62,847 bases of DNA from Streptomyces sp. col6 (GTDB taxonomy: Bacteria; Actinomycetota; Actinomycetes; Streptomycetales; Streptomycetaceae), in contig NZ_RDBL01000013.1 in the NCBI RefSeq assembly GCF_008042035.1, forward strand, positions 750,865 through 813,711, in the 5' to 3' direction. This document shows positions 1 through 8,176 of this stretch, piece after piece; the stretch's first letter is position 1; each line of letters begins with the position of its first letter. The notes under the pieces are model-generated. The model saw only the letters and a program-made list of their open reading frames with translations, was not told the DNA's origin and made no database searches. Both the position numbers and the translations under genes were made by a program.

Positions 1-2
1 GG

Positions 3-284
3 CGACGGGTCTACCAGGCAGTTGCTGGCTTTCTGGTGGGTATCGCGCTCCTCATGGCCGGAATGGTCGCTCAGCAGATCTGGATCAGCGTGGTGGGTTT
101 CCTCGTCATGCTGGGCTGCGCGGTGCTCGCGGTCACGGGATGGCGCAAGGCGCCCAAGCCGGGCGAGCAGCAGGCGGTGCGCACCGGCGGTGCGGGTGAG
201 CGCCGACAGTCCCGCCAGCGCCGGTCCGTGATGAACCGGATCGAACAGCGGTGGCAGCGCCGCCGTGACGAGCAGGGACAGTAG
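3..284 (+). CDS. DUF3040 membrane protein, C-terminal part (5' end outside window)
   Basis: The reading frame is already open at base 3 and ends with TAG at 284, so the N-terminus lies left of the window. What remains begins with basic residues (RRVYQAVAG), then two hydrophobic segments (roughly FLVGIALLMAGMVA and ISVVGFLVMLGCAVLAV) and a charged Arg/Gln-rich cytoplasmic tail. This is the layout of the small DUF3040 proteins of actinobacteria, which have a short acidic N-terminus, two membrane helices and a charged tail. Their function is not established. A GTG at 36 is an internal codon, not the likely start. The gene converges on the transglutaminase-like gene that ends at 429. Confidence 0.8.
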   Translation, partial: RRVYQAVAGFLVGIALLMAGMVAQQIWISVVGFLVMLGCAVLAVTGWRKAPKPGEQQAVRTGGAGERRQSRQRRSVMNRIEQRWQRRRDEQGQ

Positions 285-393
285 ACACAGAGCACGTATA
301 CGTGTCGTCCGGCGCCGGCGCGAGGGCGCGGTACGCCGTAGTGGCCCCGCAGACGGTCCGCGCGGTGGGCACGGCGCACGGCTCGGCCGCCCG

Positions 394-419
394 CCCCGGC
401 CCACGCGCGGGGGCCGGGG
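394..419. terminator. Hairpin between convergent genes, candidate bidirectional terminator
   Basis: An 8-bp perfect GC stem (CCCCGGCC at 394-401, GGCCGGGG at 412-419) with a 10-nt loop lies in the 144-nt gap between the DUF3040 stop and the stop of the minus-strand transglutaminase gene. There is no T-run, which is common for Streptomyces terminators. The location between converging genes supports the call. Confidence 0.5.
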
Positions 420-428
420 GCCCGCCCC

Positions 429-2837
429 TCAGCCCTCCTGGCGGGACGGGCGGCGGGCCCAGGCCGGGCGGGACGGCAGGCGGAAGCGGCCGCTCAGGGC
501 CGCCCGGCGCTTCGAGAGCGCCCAGACCACCCGGACGGCCGAGCGTGGCGCCACCAGCGCGCGGAGCCGGGCGGACCGGCCGGCCGCCAGGCCCAGGCCG
601 GCCCGTACCGCCCGCGCGTCCTCGACGAGACCCGGCACCGGGCGCGGCTCCGGGGCGTAGAGCACCTGCTCCACCGCTCCCGCGACCCGGTGCACCGCGT
701 CCGCCGCCTCCGTGTCCAGCCGGCCCAGGCGCGCCAGCCGCTCGGCCGCCCGGCGCGGGGTCAGCGCTTCGTCCGGGGGGATGCCATGGTCCCACGCCGT
801 GTCGTTGATCTCCTGCCACACCGCAAGCGACCGCGCCGTCGTATCGGCGGCGGTGCGGCCGGCGGAGCCCAGCCTGCGCGCCCGTACCCGCAGCCGCCAG
901 TACATCGGCAGCAGGGGCAGCAGGAGAACGAGCACGACCGCGACGGCCACGCCGAACAGGGTGCCCGTAGGTGTCCCCGGGTCCGTCGGCGCGGCCACCC
1001 CGGGGACGGCCGACTGACCGCACTCGCCCTGCTTGCGCATCTGCGCGGGGCAGCTGTCCGAAGCGGACGGAGCGGGGGCCACCGGCGCCGAGGCGTCCGC
1101 CTCCGGGCGGGCCGGGTCCGCCGTGTCGTCGGACGGCGCGTCCGGCAGGGTGTACGTCGGCACCGAGCCACGCGTCGGCGTCGGCTCGAAGCGCGTCCAG
1201 CCGATCCCCTCGAAGTACAGCTCGGGCCAGGCATGCGCGTCGCGCAGCCCGACCGAGTACGAGCCGTCCGCCTGCGCGGTGCCCGGCGTGAAGCCCACCG
1301 CGACCCGGGCCGGAATGCCCAGCGTCCGGGCCATCGCGGCCATCGTGAACGAGAAGTGGACGCAGAAGCCCCGCCGGTCCTTCAGGAAGCGGGAGATCGC
1401 CGAGGTTCCGGTACCCGAGTCGACCGAGGTGTCGTAGGTGAACCCGCCGTTGGAGGCGAAGTAGTCCTGGAGCTTCACCGCCCGCTCGTACGGGTTGGAG
1501 GCCCCCTTCGTGACCTCCTCGGCCCTCTGCGCCACCACCTCGGGCAGGGACTCGGGCACCTCGGTGTACTCGCGCAGCAGCGCCGCCGGCACCGCGCCCG
1601 CGCGGGCGAGCTGCTCGGCCGTCGGCTGCACGTCGAGGCTGGTCACCGTGTACTGAGCGCCGCCGGTGGTCTCCCCGTCGTCGCCGACGAGCGTGCGTCC
1701 CTCCGGCTCGTAGCGCCACCGGCCGCCGATCCGCACCTCGGCCGCCGGATAGGGGAGCGGCAGATAGGTCTGCCGGTACGAGGAGGACGCCGAGAAGGTC
1801 GACCTGACCTCCGTCACGGAGACGGAGCCGGAGAGACCGGCGGGCGTCGGGAGCCGTTTCGGCACGTCCCGCAGCCCGCGCGTCGAGGCACGCCACTCGT
1901 TCCCGTTGAACCGGTCCAGGGCCAGGATGCGCAGATAGAAGTCGCCGGGGCTCTTGGCGTCGGTGCGGTACGAGATCACCTGCCGGTTGTCCGGCTGGTT
2001 GAGGTTGTCCTGGAGCGAGACCAGCGGGTTCACCGCGGAGATGGTGCCGCCCCCGCCCCCCTTGCCGCCTCCGCTGCCCGTACCGCCCAGCAGGCCGCCG
2101 TCGAGCGCGGGCAGCGCTGCGGGCACGACCAGCGCGATCCCGAGTGCCAGCACACCGATGCGCCGCCCCGTCCGCACCGGCGCGAGCGCCCTGCCGCCCG
2201 TGGCGTCGAGCCCGCCGGACGAACCGCCCCGGGATCGCGCCGCTCCGGCGAAGACCCGGCCCCACTGGGAGAGCCGGTCGCGGCCCTCGGCCAGCAGGAG
2301 CAGCAGATAGCCGCAGGCGGCGAGCACGAACCACAGCCAGTCCGCGGCACCGTCCGCCAGCCCGGCGGCGACCGAGTAGAGCGCCAGCAGGGGCAGCCCG
2401 GCGGGCGCCGCGCTGCGGAAGGTCACCGCGAGCGTGTCCACCAGCAGCCCGACCAGCAGGACACCGCCCACCAGCATCAGCCTGATGCCCGGGGTGGCCG
2501 GCGCCGGAATCGCGTACTGCCCGACATCGTCCCCGCCCGCCGACAGCAGGTCCGCGAGGTGCCGCACGGCCTGCGGTCCGGGCAGCACGCCCGCCACCGC
2601 CTGTTCCCGGGCGAACGCCACGGTCAGCAGCACCACCATGACCAGCGCCTGGGCGGTGACCGTCAGCAGCCGGGGGAGCGGCACCCGGCGTCCCAGGGCG
2701 CCCACCCCGCACTGCATGGCGAGCAGGAACGCCGCCTGCACGACCCAGGTGACCGGGTCCACCAGCGGCAGCATCGCGCAGGCCGCCATCAGCGTCGCCG
2801 CGAAGGCGCCCAGCGCCAGCCGACCGTGACCGCTCAT
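429..2837 (-). CDS. TgpA-like membrane transglutaminase-fold protein (DUF3488/DUF4129 type)
   Basis: An 802-residue membrane protein. Residues about 1-240 form a block of several membrane helices. An extracytoplasmic region with a transglutaminase core follows: Cys492 in the motif GFCVHFS and His535 in RDAHAWPELYF, followed by the usual WTRFEPTP. A further helix near 625-650 (VAVAVVLVLLLPLL) precedes a charged cytoplasmic tail typical of DUF4129. The family is thought to act on peptides or cell-surface proteins by protease- or transglutaminase-type chemistry, but no substrate is known. It is the last gene of a minus-strand operon after moxR and the DUF58 gene, a widespread trio. The ATG start at 2837 lies 25 nt after the DUF58 stop. 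Confidence 0.9.
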   Translation of the reverse strand: MSGHGRLALGAFAATLMAACAMLPLVDPVTWVVQAAFLLAMQCGVGALGRRVPLPRLLTVTAQALVMVVLLTVAFAREQAVAGVLPGPQAVRHLADLLSAGGDDVGQYAIPAPATPGIRLMLVGGVLLVGLLVDTLAVTFRSAAPAGLPLLALYSVAAGLADGAADWLWFVLAACGYLLLLLAEGRDRLSQWGRVFAGAARSRGGSSGGLDATGGRALAPVRTGRRIGVLALGIALVVPAALPALDGGLLGGTGSGGGKGGGGGTISAVNPLVSLQDNLNQPDNRQVISYRTDAKSPGDFYLRILALDRFNGNEWRASTRGLRDVPKRLPTPAGLSGSVSVTEVRSTFSASSSYRQTYLPLPYPAAEVRIGGRWRYEPEGRTLVGDDGETTGGAQYTVTSLDVQPTAEQLARAGAVPAALLREYTEVPESLPEVVAQRAEEVTKGASNPYERAVKLQDYFASNGGFTYDTSVDSGTGTSAISRFLKDRRGFCVHFSFTMAAMARTLGIPARVAVGFTPGTAQADGSYSVGLRDAHAWPELYFEGIGWTRFEPTPTRGSVPTYTLPDAPSDDTADPARPEADASAPVAPAPSASDSCPAQMRKQGECGQSAVPGVAAPTDPGTPTGTLFGVAVAVVLVLLLPLLPMYWRLRVRARRLGSAGRTAADTTARSLAVWQEINDTAWDHGIPPDEALTPRRAAERLARLGRLDTEAADAVHRVAGAVEQVLYAPEPRPVPGLVEDARAVRAGLGLAAGRSARLRALVAPRSAVRVVWALSKRRAALSGRFRLPSRPAWARRPSRQEG

Positions 2838-2862
2838 GACCGCCCCCTAATGCCCAGCACTC

Positions 2863-4233
2863 TCATCCCCGGCCCCCGGCCGATCCCGTCGGCCCGGCCG
2901 CGGCGGACCCGGCCGGCGCACCGTGCGGGCCCGCCAGCTGCCACAGCGCGGCCAGCCGCGCGCCGGGTTCCACCGGCACTACCGTCCACCCCGCCTCGCG
3001 CAGCAGCCGAAGCCTCCGCTCCGCCGCCTCCCGGGTGGCGGGCGATTCGCCGTTCACCCAGGCGGCGCTGTCCAGGACGAAGGCCACGGCCCCGCCGCTG
3101 CGCTGCCGCATCCGGGTGGCCACACCGGTCTGTTCCTCGTCCAGATCGCCCAGGAAGGCGATCAGCAGTCCCTCGCCGCCCCCGCGCAGCACGTCATAGG
3201 CGCGCGAGAGGCCCCCGCCGTCGGAGTGGTCGATCTCCGCGAGCGTGTCCATCATCAGTCCGGCCGACTCGGCGGTGGCCTGGGTGGCGCCGGCGAAACC
3301 GCCCTCGCCCTCGCCCGGCACCGCGTTCCCCGCGTCCGTCAGCAGCCGGACCGCGAAGCCGCGCTCCAGCATGTGCGTCAGCACCGAGGCCGCCCCGGAG
3401 ACGGCCCACTCGAACGCGGAGTCCGGCCCCGTCCCCCGGTAGGCGGTCCGGCGGGTGTCGAGCAGGACCGTGCACCGGGCGCGCTGGGGCTGTTCCTCGC
3501 GGCGCACCATCAGCTCGCCGTAGCGGGCGGTGGAGCGCCAGTGCACCCGGCGCAGATCGTCCCCGTAGCGGTAGCCGCGCGGGATCACGTCGTCCTCACC
3601 GGCCAGCGCCAGGGAGCGCTGGCGGCCCTCGCCGTAGCCGGAGGCCTCGCCCGCCGGCCGCACGGGCGGCAGCGGCTCGGTGCGCGGGACCACGACCAGG
3701 GTGTCGTAGGCGCTGAACGAACGCGTCAGCTCGCACATCCCGAAGGGGTCGCTCAGCCGCAGTTGCAGCGGGCCGAGCGGGTAGCGCCCGCGCAGATCGG
3801 ACCGGACCCGGTAGGACACCTCGCGCCGCCCGCCCGCCTCCACCCGGTCCAGGACGAACCGGGGCCGGGGCCCGAGCACGTACGGCACCCGGTCCTGGAG
3901 CATCAGCAGCCCGGTCGGCAGCCGCGAGACGTTGTCCATGCGCAGGTGGACGCGGGCCTCGGAGCCGGCCGGGACGCGTGACGGGGAGAGCTTGCGGGTG
4001 CCCGTGACCCGGTAGCGGGTCCGGTAGAGCACCGTCACACACACCAGGGGCAGCACGGCGAGCAGCAGCCCGACCCGCAGCAGATCCGCCTGGCCCAGCA
4101 CATAGGCACACACCGCCGCGGCGATCCCGGCCGCGAGGAAGGACCGCCCGCGGGTGGTCATCCCGCCGAGCGCGGCCCGTACACCCCCCCTGTCGTCGCC
4201 GTCCACCGAGGCGGGCCCCTCCGGGGCCATCAC
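2863..4233 (-). CDS. DUF58 domain-containing protein
   Basis: A 456-residue protein with two adjacent membrane helices near residues 32-68, then a beta-rich region, then the DUF58 domain (motif GDDLRRVHWRSTAR around the middle), which resembles a von Willebrand A fold without an obvious complete MIDAS. DUF58 proteins are encoded next to MoxR ATPases and are thought to be clients or partners of that chaperone-like ATPase. The GTG at 4233 overlaps the moxR stop, and an ATG immediately follows at 4230. Either could be the start, and both imply translational coupling. The function of the trio in Streptomyces is unknown. Confidence 0.88.
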   Translation of the reverse strand: MMAPEGPASVDGDDRGGVRAALGGMTTRGRSFLAAGIAAAVCAYVLGQADLLRVGLLLAVLPLVCVTVLYRTRYRVTGTRKLSPSRVPAGSEARVHLRMDNVSRLPTGLLMLQDRVPYVLGPRPRFVLDRVEAGGRREVSYRVRSDLRGRYPLGPLQLRLSDPFGMCELTRSFSAYDTLVVVPRTEPLPPVRPAGEASGYGEGRQRSLALAGEDDVIPRGYRYGDDLRRVHWRSTARYGELMVRREEQPQRARCTVLLDTRRTAYRGTGPDSAFEWAVSGAASVLTHMLERGFAVRLLTDAGNAVPGEGEGGFAGATQATAESAGLMMDTLAEIDHSDGGGLSRAYDVLRGGGEGLLIAFLGDLDEEQTGVATRMRQRSGGAVAFVLDSAAWVNGESPATREAAERRLRLLREAGWTVVPVEPGARLAALWQLAGPHGAPAGSAAAGPTGSAGGRG

Positions 4234-5276
4234 GGACGCCGTACGCCGGGCTGCTGCGGGCCGCCGTACGCCGGACCCGCCTGGTACGGGGGCATGGAGG
4301 CGGCGCCGCCCGCGGCCGTGGGCACCGGGGTGTGCTGGAGGATCTCCAGCACCACCTGTTCGGCGCTGCGGCGGTTGAGCTGGGCCTGCGCGGTGGGCAG
4401 CAGCCGGTGGGCGAGCACCGCGACGGCCAGGGCCTGCACGTCGTCCGGCAGGCAGTAGTCCCGGCCGGCCAGCGCGGCGGACGCCTTGGCGGCGCGCAGC
4501 AGATGCAGCGTGGCACGCGGCGAGGCGCCGAGCCGCAGGTCGGGGTGGCTGCGGGTGGCCGCGACGAGCTGGACCGCGTAGGCGCGGACGGCCTCGGCGA
4601 CATGCACCGCGCGCACCGCGTCGATGAGCTTCACGATGTCGTGCGCGTGCGCCACGGGCTGGAGGTCGTCGAGCGGGGAGACCCCGCCGTGCACGTCGAG
4701 CATCTTGAGCTCGGCCTCCGCGCTGGGGTAGCCGATCGACACCCGGGCCATGAACCGGTCGCGCTGGGCCTCGGGCAGCGGGTACGTGCCCTCCATCTCC
4801 ACCGGGTTCTGCGTCGCCACGACCATGAAGGGGTCGGGCAGCTCGTAGCTGTGCCCGTCGATGGTGACCTGGCGCTCCTCCATCGACTCCAGCAGCGCGG
4901 ACTGGGTCTTGGGGGAGGCGCGGTTGATCTCGTCGCCGATCACGATCTGGGCGAAGATCGCGCCGGGCTTGAACTCGAAGTCGCGGCGCTGCTGGTCGTA
5001 GATGGAGACCCCGGTGATGTCCGAGGGCAGCAGGTCGGGCGTGAACTGGATGCGCCGCACCGAACAGTCGACGGACCGGGCCAGGGCCTTCGCCAGCATG
5101 GTCTTGCCCACGCCCGGGACGTCCTCGATCAGGAGGTGCCCCTCCGCGAGCAGCACGGTCAGCGAAAGCCGGACGACCTCGGGCTTGCCCTCGATCACGC
5201 TCTCCACCGACCTGCGCACCCGCTCGACGGTGGTGGTCAGATCTGTGAGGCTCGCTCGATCGTCATAGGTGGTCAC
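4230..5276 (-). CDS. MoxR-family AAA+ ATPase
   Basis: A 348-residue AAA_3 ATPase. Walker A is PGVGKT at residues 54-59 and Walker B is IVIGDEIN around 111-118, with the MoxR-typical EINRASPKTQSALLESMEE helix. The C-terminal lid is followed by a short Pro/Gly-rich tail. MoxR proteins act as chaperone-like ATPases for assembling or activating partner proteins, usually products of adjacent DUF58 and transglutaminase genes, as here. This is the first gene of the minus-strand operon. Two 9-bp direct repeats lie upstream at 5402-5410 and 5438-5446. Confidence 0.92.
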   Translation of the reverse strand: MTTYDDRASLTDLTTTVERVRRSVESVIEGKPEVVRLSLTVLLAEGHLLIEDVPGVGKTMLAKALARSVDCSVRRIQFTPDLLPSDITGVSIYDQQRRDFEFKPGAIFAQIVIGDEINRASPKTQSALLESMEERQVTIDGHSYELPDPFMVVATQNPVEMEGTYPLPEAQRDRFMARVSIGYPSAEAELKMLDVHGGVSPLDDLQPVAHAHDIVKLIDAVRAVHVAEAVRAYAVQLVAATRSHPDLRLGASPRATLHLLRAAKASAALAGRDYCLPDDVQALAVAVLAHRLLPTAQAQLNRRSAEQVVLEILQHTPVPTAAGGAASMPPYQAGPAYGGPQQPGVRRP

Positions 5277-5514
5277 CCGGCCCTCCTCGGCCCTGCCCCA
5301 CGCTCACCAGGAGCGTGGGAATCCCCATTCACGGGCCGGCGCCCTCGTGCGGCCCGGCCCACCCCGAAATGCGGACACCGCGCCGGACGGAGTCCGACGG
5401 GGTGTCACTCACGCATTCTTGTTGCCGTTACCGCTTCGTGTCACTCGCCTGTGGACAACCAGGGGTGATATGTCGGATTGGGTGAGGATTTCGTCACCGG
5501 AAGGTGGTCATCCG

Positions 5515-5530
5515 CCCCTGCGGGCAGGGG
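5515..5530 (-). terminator. Short hairpin after the carbonic anhydrase gene
   Basis: CCCCTG at 5515-5520 pairs with CAGGGG at 5525-5530 around a CGGG loop, directly abutting the stop codon of the carbonic anhydrase gene on the minus strand. The stem is small and has no T-run, so it is a weak terminator candidate. Confidence 0.35.
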
Positions 5531-6064
5531 TCAGGAGACCGGCAGGACCTCGCGCAGCTTGCCGGTGGTCACGTCGAAGACGAAACCGCGTACATCATCG
5601 GTGTACTTGAGGAACGGAGAGGTGCGGGCCCGCTGCATCGACTGCCGCACGTCCTGGTCGGCGTCGGTGTAGGCCTCCACGGCCCACGACGGCCGCTGCC
5701 CGACCTCGTGCTCCAGCTCCTGGCGGAAGTCCTCCGTGATCGACTCCATGCCGCAGCCCGTGTGGTGGATCAGGACGATGCTGCGCGTGCCCAGCGCCCG
5801 CTGACTGATCGCCAGCGAACGGATGACGTCGTCGGTGACCACACCGCCCGCGTTACGGATGGTGTGACAGTCGCCCAGCGACAGGCCGAGGGCCTTGTGC
5901 AGGTCGAGCCGGGCGTCCATGCAGGCGACCACGGCGACCTGGAGCACCGGCTTGGCGTCCATCCCGGGGTCCTTGAACTCTGAGGCGTAGCGGCCGTTCG
6001 CCTCGACCAGGCGGTCGGTGACCGTGGCGGCGGGCTCGGCGGGGGAGTGCGCGGAAGTCGACAT
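5531..6064 (-). CDS. Beta-class carbonic anhydrase
   Basis: A 177-residue cytoplasmic enzyme that interconverts CO2 and bicarbonate. The zinc site is visible: Cys48 with Asp50 and Arg52 in CMDARLD, then His101 and Cys104 in HHTGCG. The length fits the short actinobacterial beta-CA group. I chose the ATG at 6064 because the family N-terminus begins there and because a TACCGT box sits 7 nt upstream, suggesting a leaderless transcript. The frame stays open to 6280, but that extension has no family similarity. The gene is divergent from rsmH. Confidence 0.93.
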   Translation of the reverse strand: MSTSAHSPAEPAATVTDRLVEANGRYASEFKDPGMDAKPVLQVAVVACMDARLDLHKALGLSLGDCHTIRNAGGVVTDDVIRSLAISQRALGTRSIVLIHHTGCGMESITEDFRQELEHEVGQRPSWAVEAYTDADQDVRQSMQRARTSPFLKYTDDVRGFVFDVTTGKLREVLPVS

Positions 6065-6071
6065 GGTCAAG

Positions 6072-6077
6072 ACGGTA
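6072..6077 (-). promoter_or_regulatory. Leaderless -10 box of the carbonic anhydrase gene
   Basis: On the minus strand TACCGT is followed by 7 nt and then the ATG at 6064. This is the TANNNT-N7-start spacing of leaderless actinobacterial transcripts. No ribosome binding site is seen. Confidence 0.5.
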
Positions 6078-6131
6078 GCCCCCGCCCCCCGCCCCGGTAC
6101 GAGGGGGAAGCGGACAAAAAACGTCAACAGT

Positions 6132-6156
6132 GCTTGTTGTGAGGTAATCCACAAGC
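6132..6156. promoter_or_regulatory. Gapped inverted repeat in divergent promoter region
   Basis: GCTTGT at 6132-6137 and ACAAGC at 6151-6156 form a perfect 6-bp dyad around a 13-nt AT-richer spacer. It could be an operator serving either divergent gene. No regulator is identified. Confidence 0.3.
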
Positions 6157-6441
6157 CTCTCTCCAGTCGCCCGCGCGAGTGAACGGGCGATGCCCGACGC
6201 GCTGCCGGGTTGATTGATCGGGAATCGATCGAGTGGCAGGGTGGACTAAAGTGACGGGAAGTTACCGACACCCTGCACATTTCGAACTTTTACCCGTGTG
6301 CGCGGCGTACGTACGGCCCGGCCCTCTCCCGCTCGCCGGTCGGCTGACGCCCCTTCCCCGGCGCCGGCGGACCTCCCCTTCGCGAGCGGGCGGGGACCAG
6401 GCCGTACGTCCCGCCACCGGGAGCTGAGCCTGAGAGGGCGC

Positions 6442-7407
6442 ATGAGCCAGACCCGACACGTCCCGGTGATGCTCCAGCGATGCCTGGACCTGTTGGCACC
6501 GGCTCTGGAGGCGCCCGGCCCCCAGCCCCCCGTAGTCGTCGACTGCACCCTCGGCCTGGGCGGCCACAGCGAGGCACTGCTCGCCGCGTTCCCCACCGCC
6601 CGGCTGATCGCCCTGGACCGGGACAAGGAGGCCCTGCGCCTCTCCGGCGAGCGGCTCGCCCCCTACGGCGACCGCGCGACCCTCGTGCACGCCGTCTACG
6701 ACGAACTGCCCGAGGTGCTCGACCGGCTCGGCATCCCCAAGGTGCAGGGCGTCCTGTTCGACCTCGGCGTCTCCTCGATGCAGCTGGACGAGTCCGACCG
6801 GGGCTTCGCCTATGCCCGCGACGCACCGCTCGACATGCGCATGGACCAGACGACCGGCATAAGCGCCGCCGAGGTCCTCAACACCTACCCGCCGGGCGAA
6901 CTGGTGCGCATCCTGCGCGCGTACGGCGAGGAGAAGCAGGCGAAGCGCATCGTCTCCGCCGTCGTCCGCGAACGCGAGAAGGAACCCTTCACCAACAGCG
7001 CCCGGCTCGTCGAGCTGATCCGCGAGGCCCTGCCGCAGGCCGCCATGCGCACCGGAGGCAACCCCGCCAAGCGCACCTTCCAGGCACTGCGCATCGAGGT
7101 CAACGGCGAGCTCACGGTCCTGGAGCGGGCCATTCCGGCCGCCGTGGCCTCCCTCGCCGTCGGCGGGCGCATCGCGGTCCTCGCGTACCAGTCCTTGGAG
7201 GACCGGCTGGTCAAGCAGGTGCTCGCGGCGGGCGCCGCCAACACCGCCCCGCCCGGCCTGCCCGTCGTCCCCGAGCGCTACCAGCCCCGGCTGAAGCTGC
7301 TCACCCGCGGCGCCGAACTCCCCACCGAGGAGGAGGTCGCCGAGAACCGCCGCGCCGCCCCCGCCCGGCTGCGCGGCGCCCAGCGCATCCGCGAGGACGA
7401 GCGGTGA
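6442..7407 (+). CDS. rsmH: 16S rRNA (cytosine1402-N4)-methyltransferase RsmH (MraW)
   Basis: A 321-residue SAM-dependent methyltransferase that modifies C1402 of 16S rRNA in the ribosomal P site. The N-terminal HVPVMLQRCLD and the SAM loop DCTLGLGGHSEALL (about residues 31-44) are characteristic, as are the central FDLGVSSMQLDE and the later NPAKRTFQALRIEVN. I start at ATG 6442 with GAGAGGG four bases upstream. The frame is open further 5' but without family sequence. It is the first gene of the dcw cluster. Confidence 0.96.
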   Translation: MSQTRHVPVMLQRCLDLLAPALEAPGPQPPVVVDCTLGLGGHSEALLAAFPTARLIALDRDKEALRLSGERLAPYGDRATLVHAVYDELPEVLDRLGIPKVQGVLFDLGVSSMQLDESDRGFAYARDAPLDMRMDQTTGISAAEVLNTYPPGELVRILRAYGEEKQAKRIVSAVVREREKEPFTNSARLVELIREALPQAAMRTGGNPAKRTFQALRIEVNGELTVLERAIPAAVASLAVGGRIAVLAYQSLEDRLVKQVLAAGAANTAPPGLPVVPERYQPRLKLLTRGAELPTEEEVAENRRAAPARLRGAQRIREDER

Positions 7408-7450
7408 GCCGCCGGCGCACGGCCGCGCCCGCCGGGGACGGAGCGGTGCG

Positions 7451-8176
7451 GTGAGCAAACCGGCCGGGCAGCTCAAAGGGCGCGCCGCACGGCTGACCCG
7501 GCTGATGCCCGCCGGGCCGAGTACCGCGGCCCGGACCCCGTTCGTCCTGCTGGTCGTCCTGCTCCTGGGCGGCGGCCTGATCACCCTGCTGCTGCTCAAC
7601 TCCGCACTCAACGAAGGCTCCTTCGAGCTGAGCGAGCTGAAGAAGCGGACCACCGAGCTGACCGACGAACAGCAGGCCCTCCAGCGTGACGTCGACGCGT
7701 CCTTCGAGCCCGACGCCCTGGCGCGCCGCGCCCGTGAGCTGGGCATGGTCCCCGGCGGCGGCCCCGCCTTCCTCGACCCGGACGGCACGGTCAGGGGCGT
7801 CCCGTCCAAGGCGCCGCCGGCCCCGGTCGTCGCACCTCCGCCGACCGCCCACCCCCACGGGGGCCGCGGCCACCACCCCGGCGCCCGGCACCGCCGCGGC
7901 CGGACCCGGCGGGTCCACGGCCTCCGGCACACCGGCAGCACAGCCCTCCACGAGTCCCGGCAGGTGACGCAGTGCCCTCGAAGGAACCACCGCGCCGCCG
8001 GGTCCCCGGCCCCGCGCGTCCCCGTAACGCCGCCGGGTCCGGCCGGCCCCGCCCCCAGCAGCGACGGCGCCCCCCGTCCGCCGCGCCGCGCGGACGGGCG
8101 CCGCGCGGCCGCTCCGGGCGGCCGCTGCGGCTGGGCAGCCCGCGCCCGAGGCTGCGGCTGGTCAGCCTCGCCCTGA
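7451..8176 (+). CDS. ftsL: Cell division protein FtsL (septum formation initiator family), apparent frameshift near 7850
   Basis: The first ~130 codons are clearly FtsL: a short basic N-terminus, one membrane helix (about residues 29-51, TPFVLLVVLLLGGGLITLLLL), then a coiled-coil/DivIC-like segment ending DALARRARELGMVPGG. FtsL is a bitopic divisome protein that works with DivIC/FtsB and FtsQ to activate FtsWI. From about 7850 the open frame becomes His/Arg-rich and runs 205 nt into ftsI. In contrast, the +1 frame gives an Ala/Pro/Thr/Gly-rich tail ending with TGA at 7965-7967, and AGGTGA there would serve as the ftsI ribosome binding site. I infer a one-base insertion (or sequencing error) in the C/G runs at 7848-7863. 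The intact gene would be 7451-7967. The start is GTG at 7451. Confidence 0.8.
   Translation: MSKPAGQLKGRAARLTRLMPAGPSTAARTPFVLLVVLLLGGGLITLLLLNSALNEGSFELSELKKRTTELTDEQQALQRDVDASFEPDALARRARELGMVPGGGPAFLDPDGTVRGVPSKAPPAPVVAPPPTAHPHGGRGHHPGARHRRGRTRRVHGLRHTGSTALHESRQVTQCPRRNHRAAGSPAPRVPVTPPGPAGPAPSSDGAPRPPRRADGRRAAAPGGRCGWAARARGCGWSASP

Larger units (their letters stand above)
6065..6441. other. Divergent intergenic region between carbonic anhydrase and rsmH (377 nt)
   Basis: I see no gene here. It holds the leaderless promoter of the carbonic anhydrase gene at its left edge, a gapped dyad at 6132-6156, a second small dyad (GATCG at 6216-6220, CGATC at 6226-6230), and a TAAAGT hexamer at 6247-6252 that could be the -10 of the rsmH/dcw promoter without a clear -35. 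The last 140 nt are GC-rich leader ending in GAGAGGG at 6432-6438, the rsmH ribosome binding site. No mraZ gene precedes rsmH. Confidence 0.5.

Noticed and set aside
6210..6260. MraZ-type operator repeats upstream of rsmH
   Set aside because: Three GTG-containing elements are present, but spaced 8 and 10 nt and without the regular TGGG repeat, and no mraZ gene is seen.
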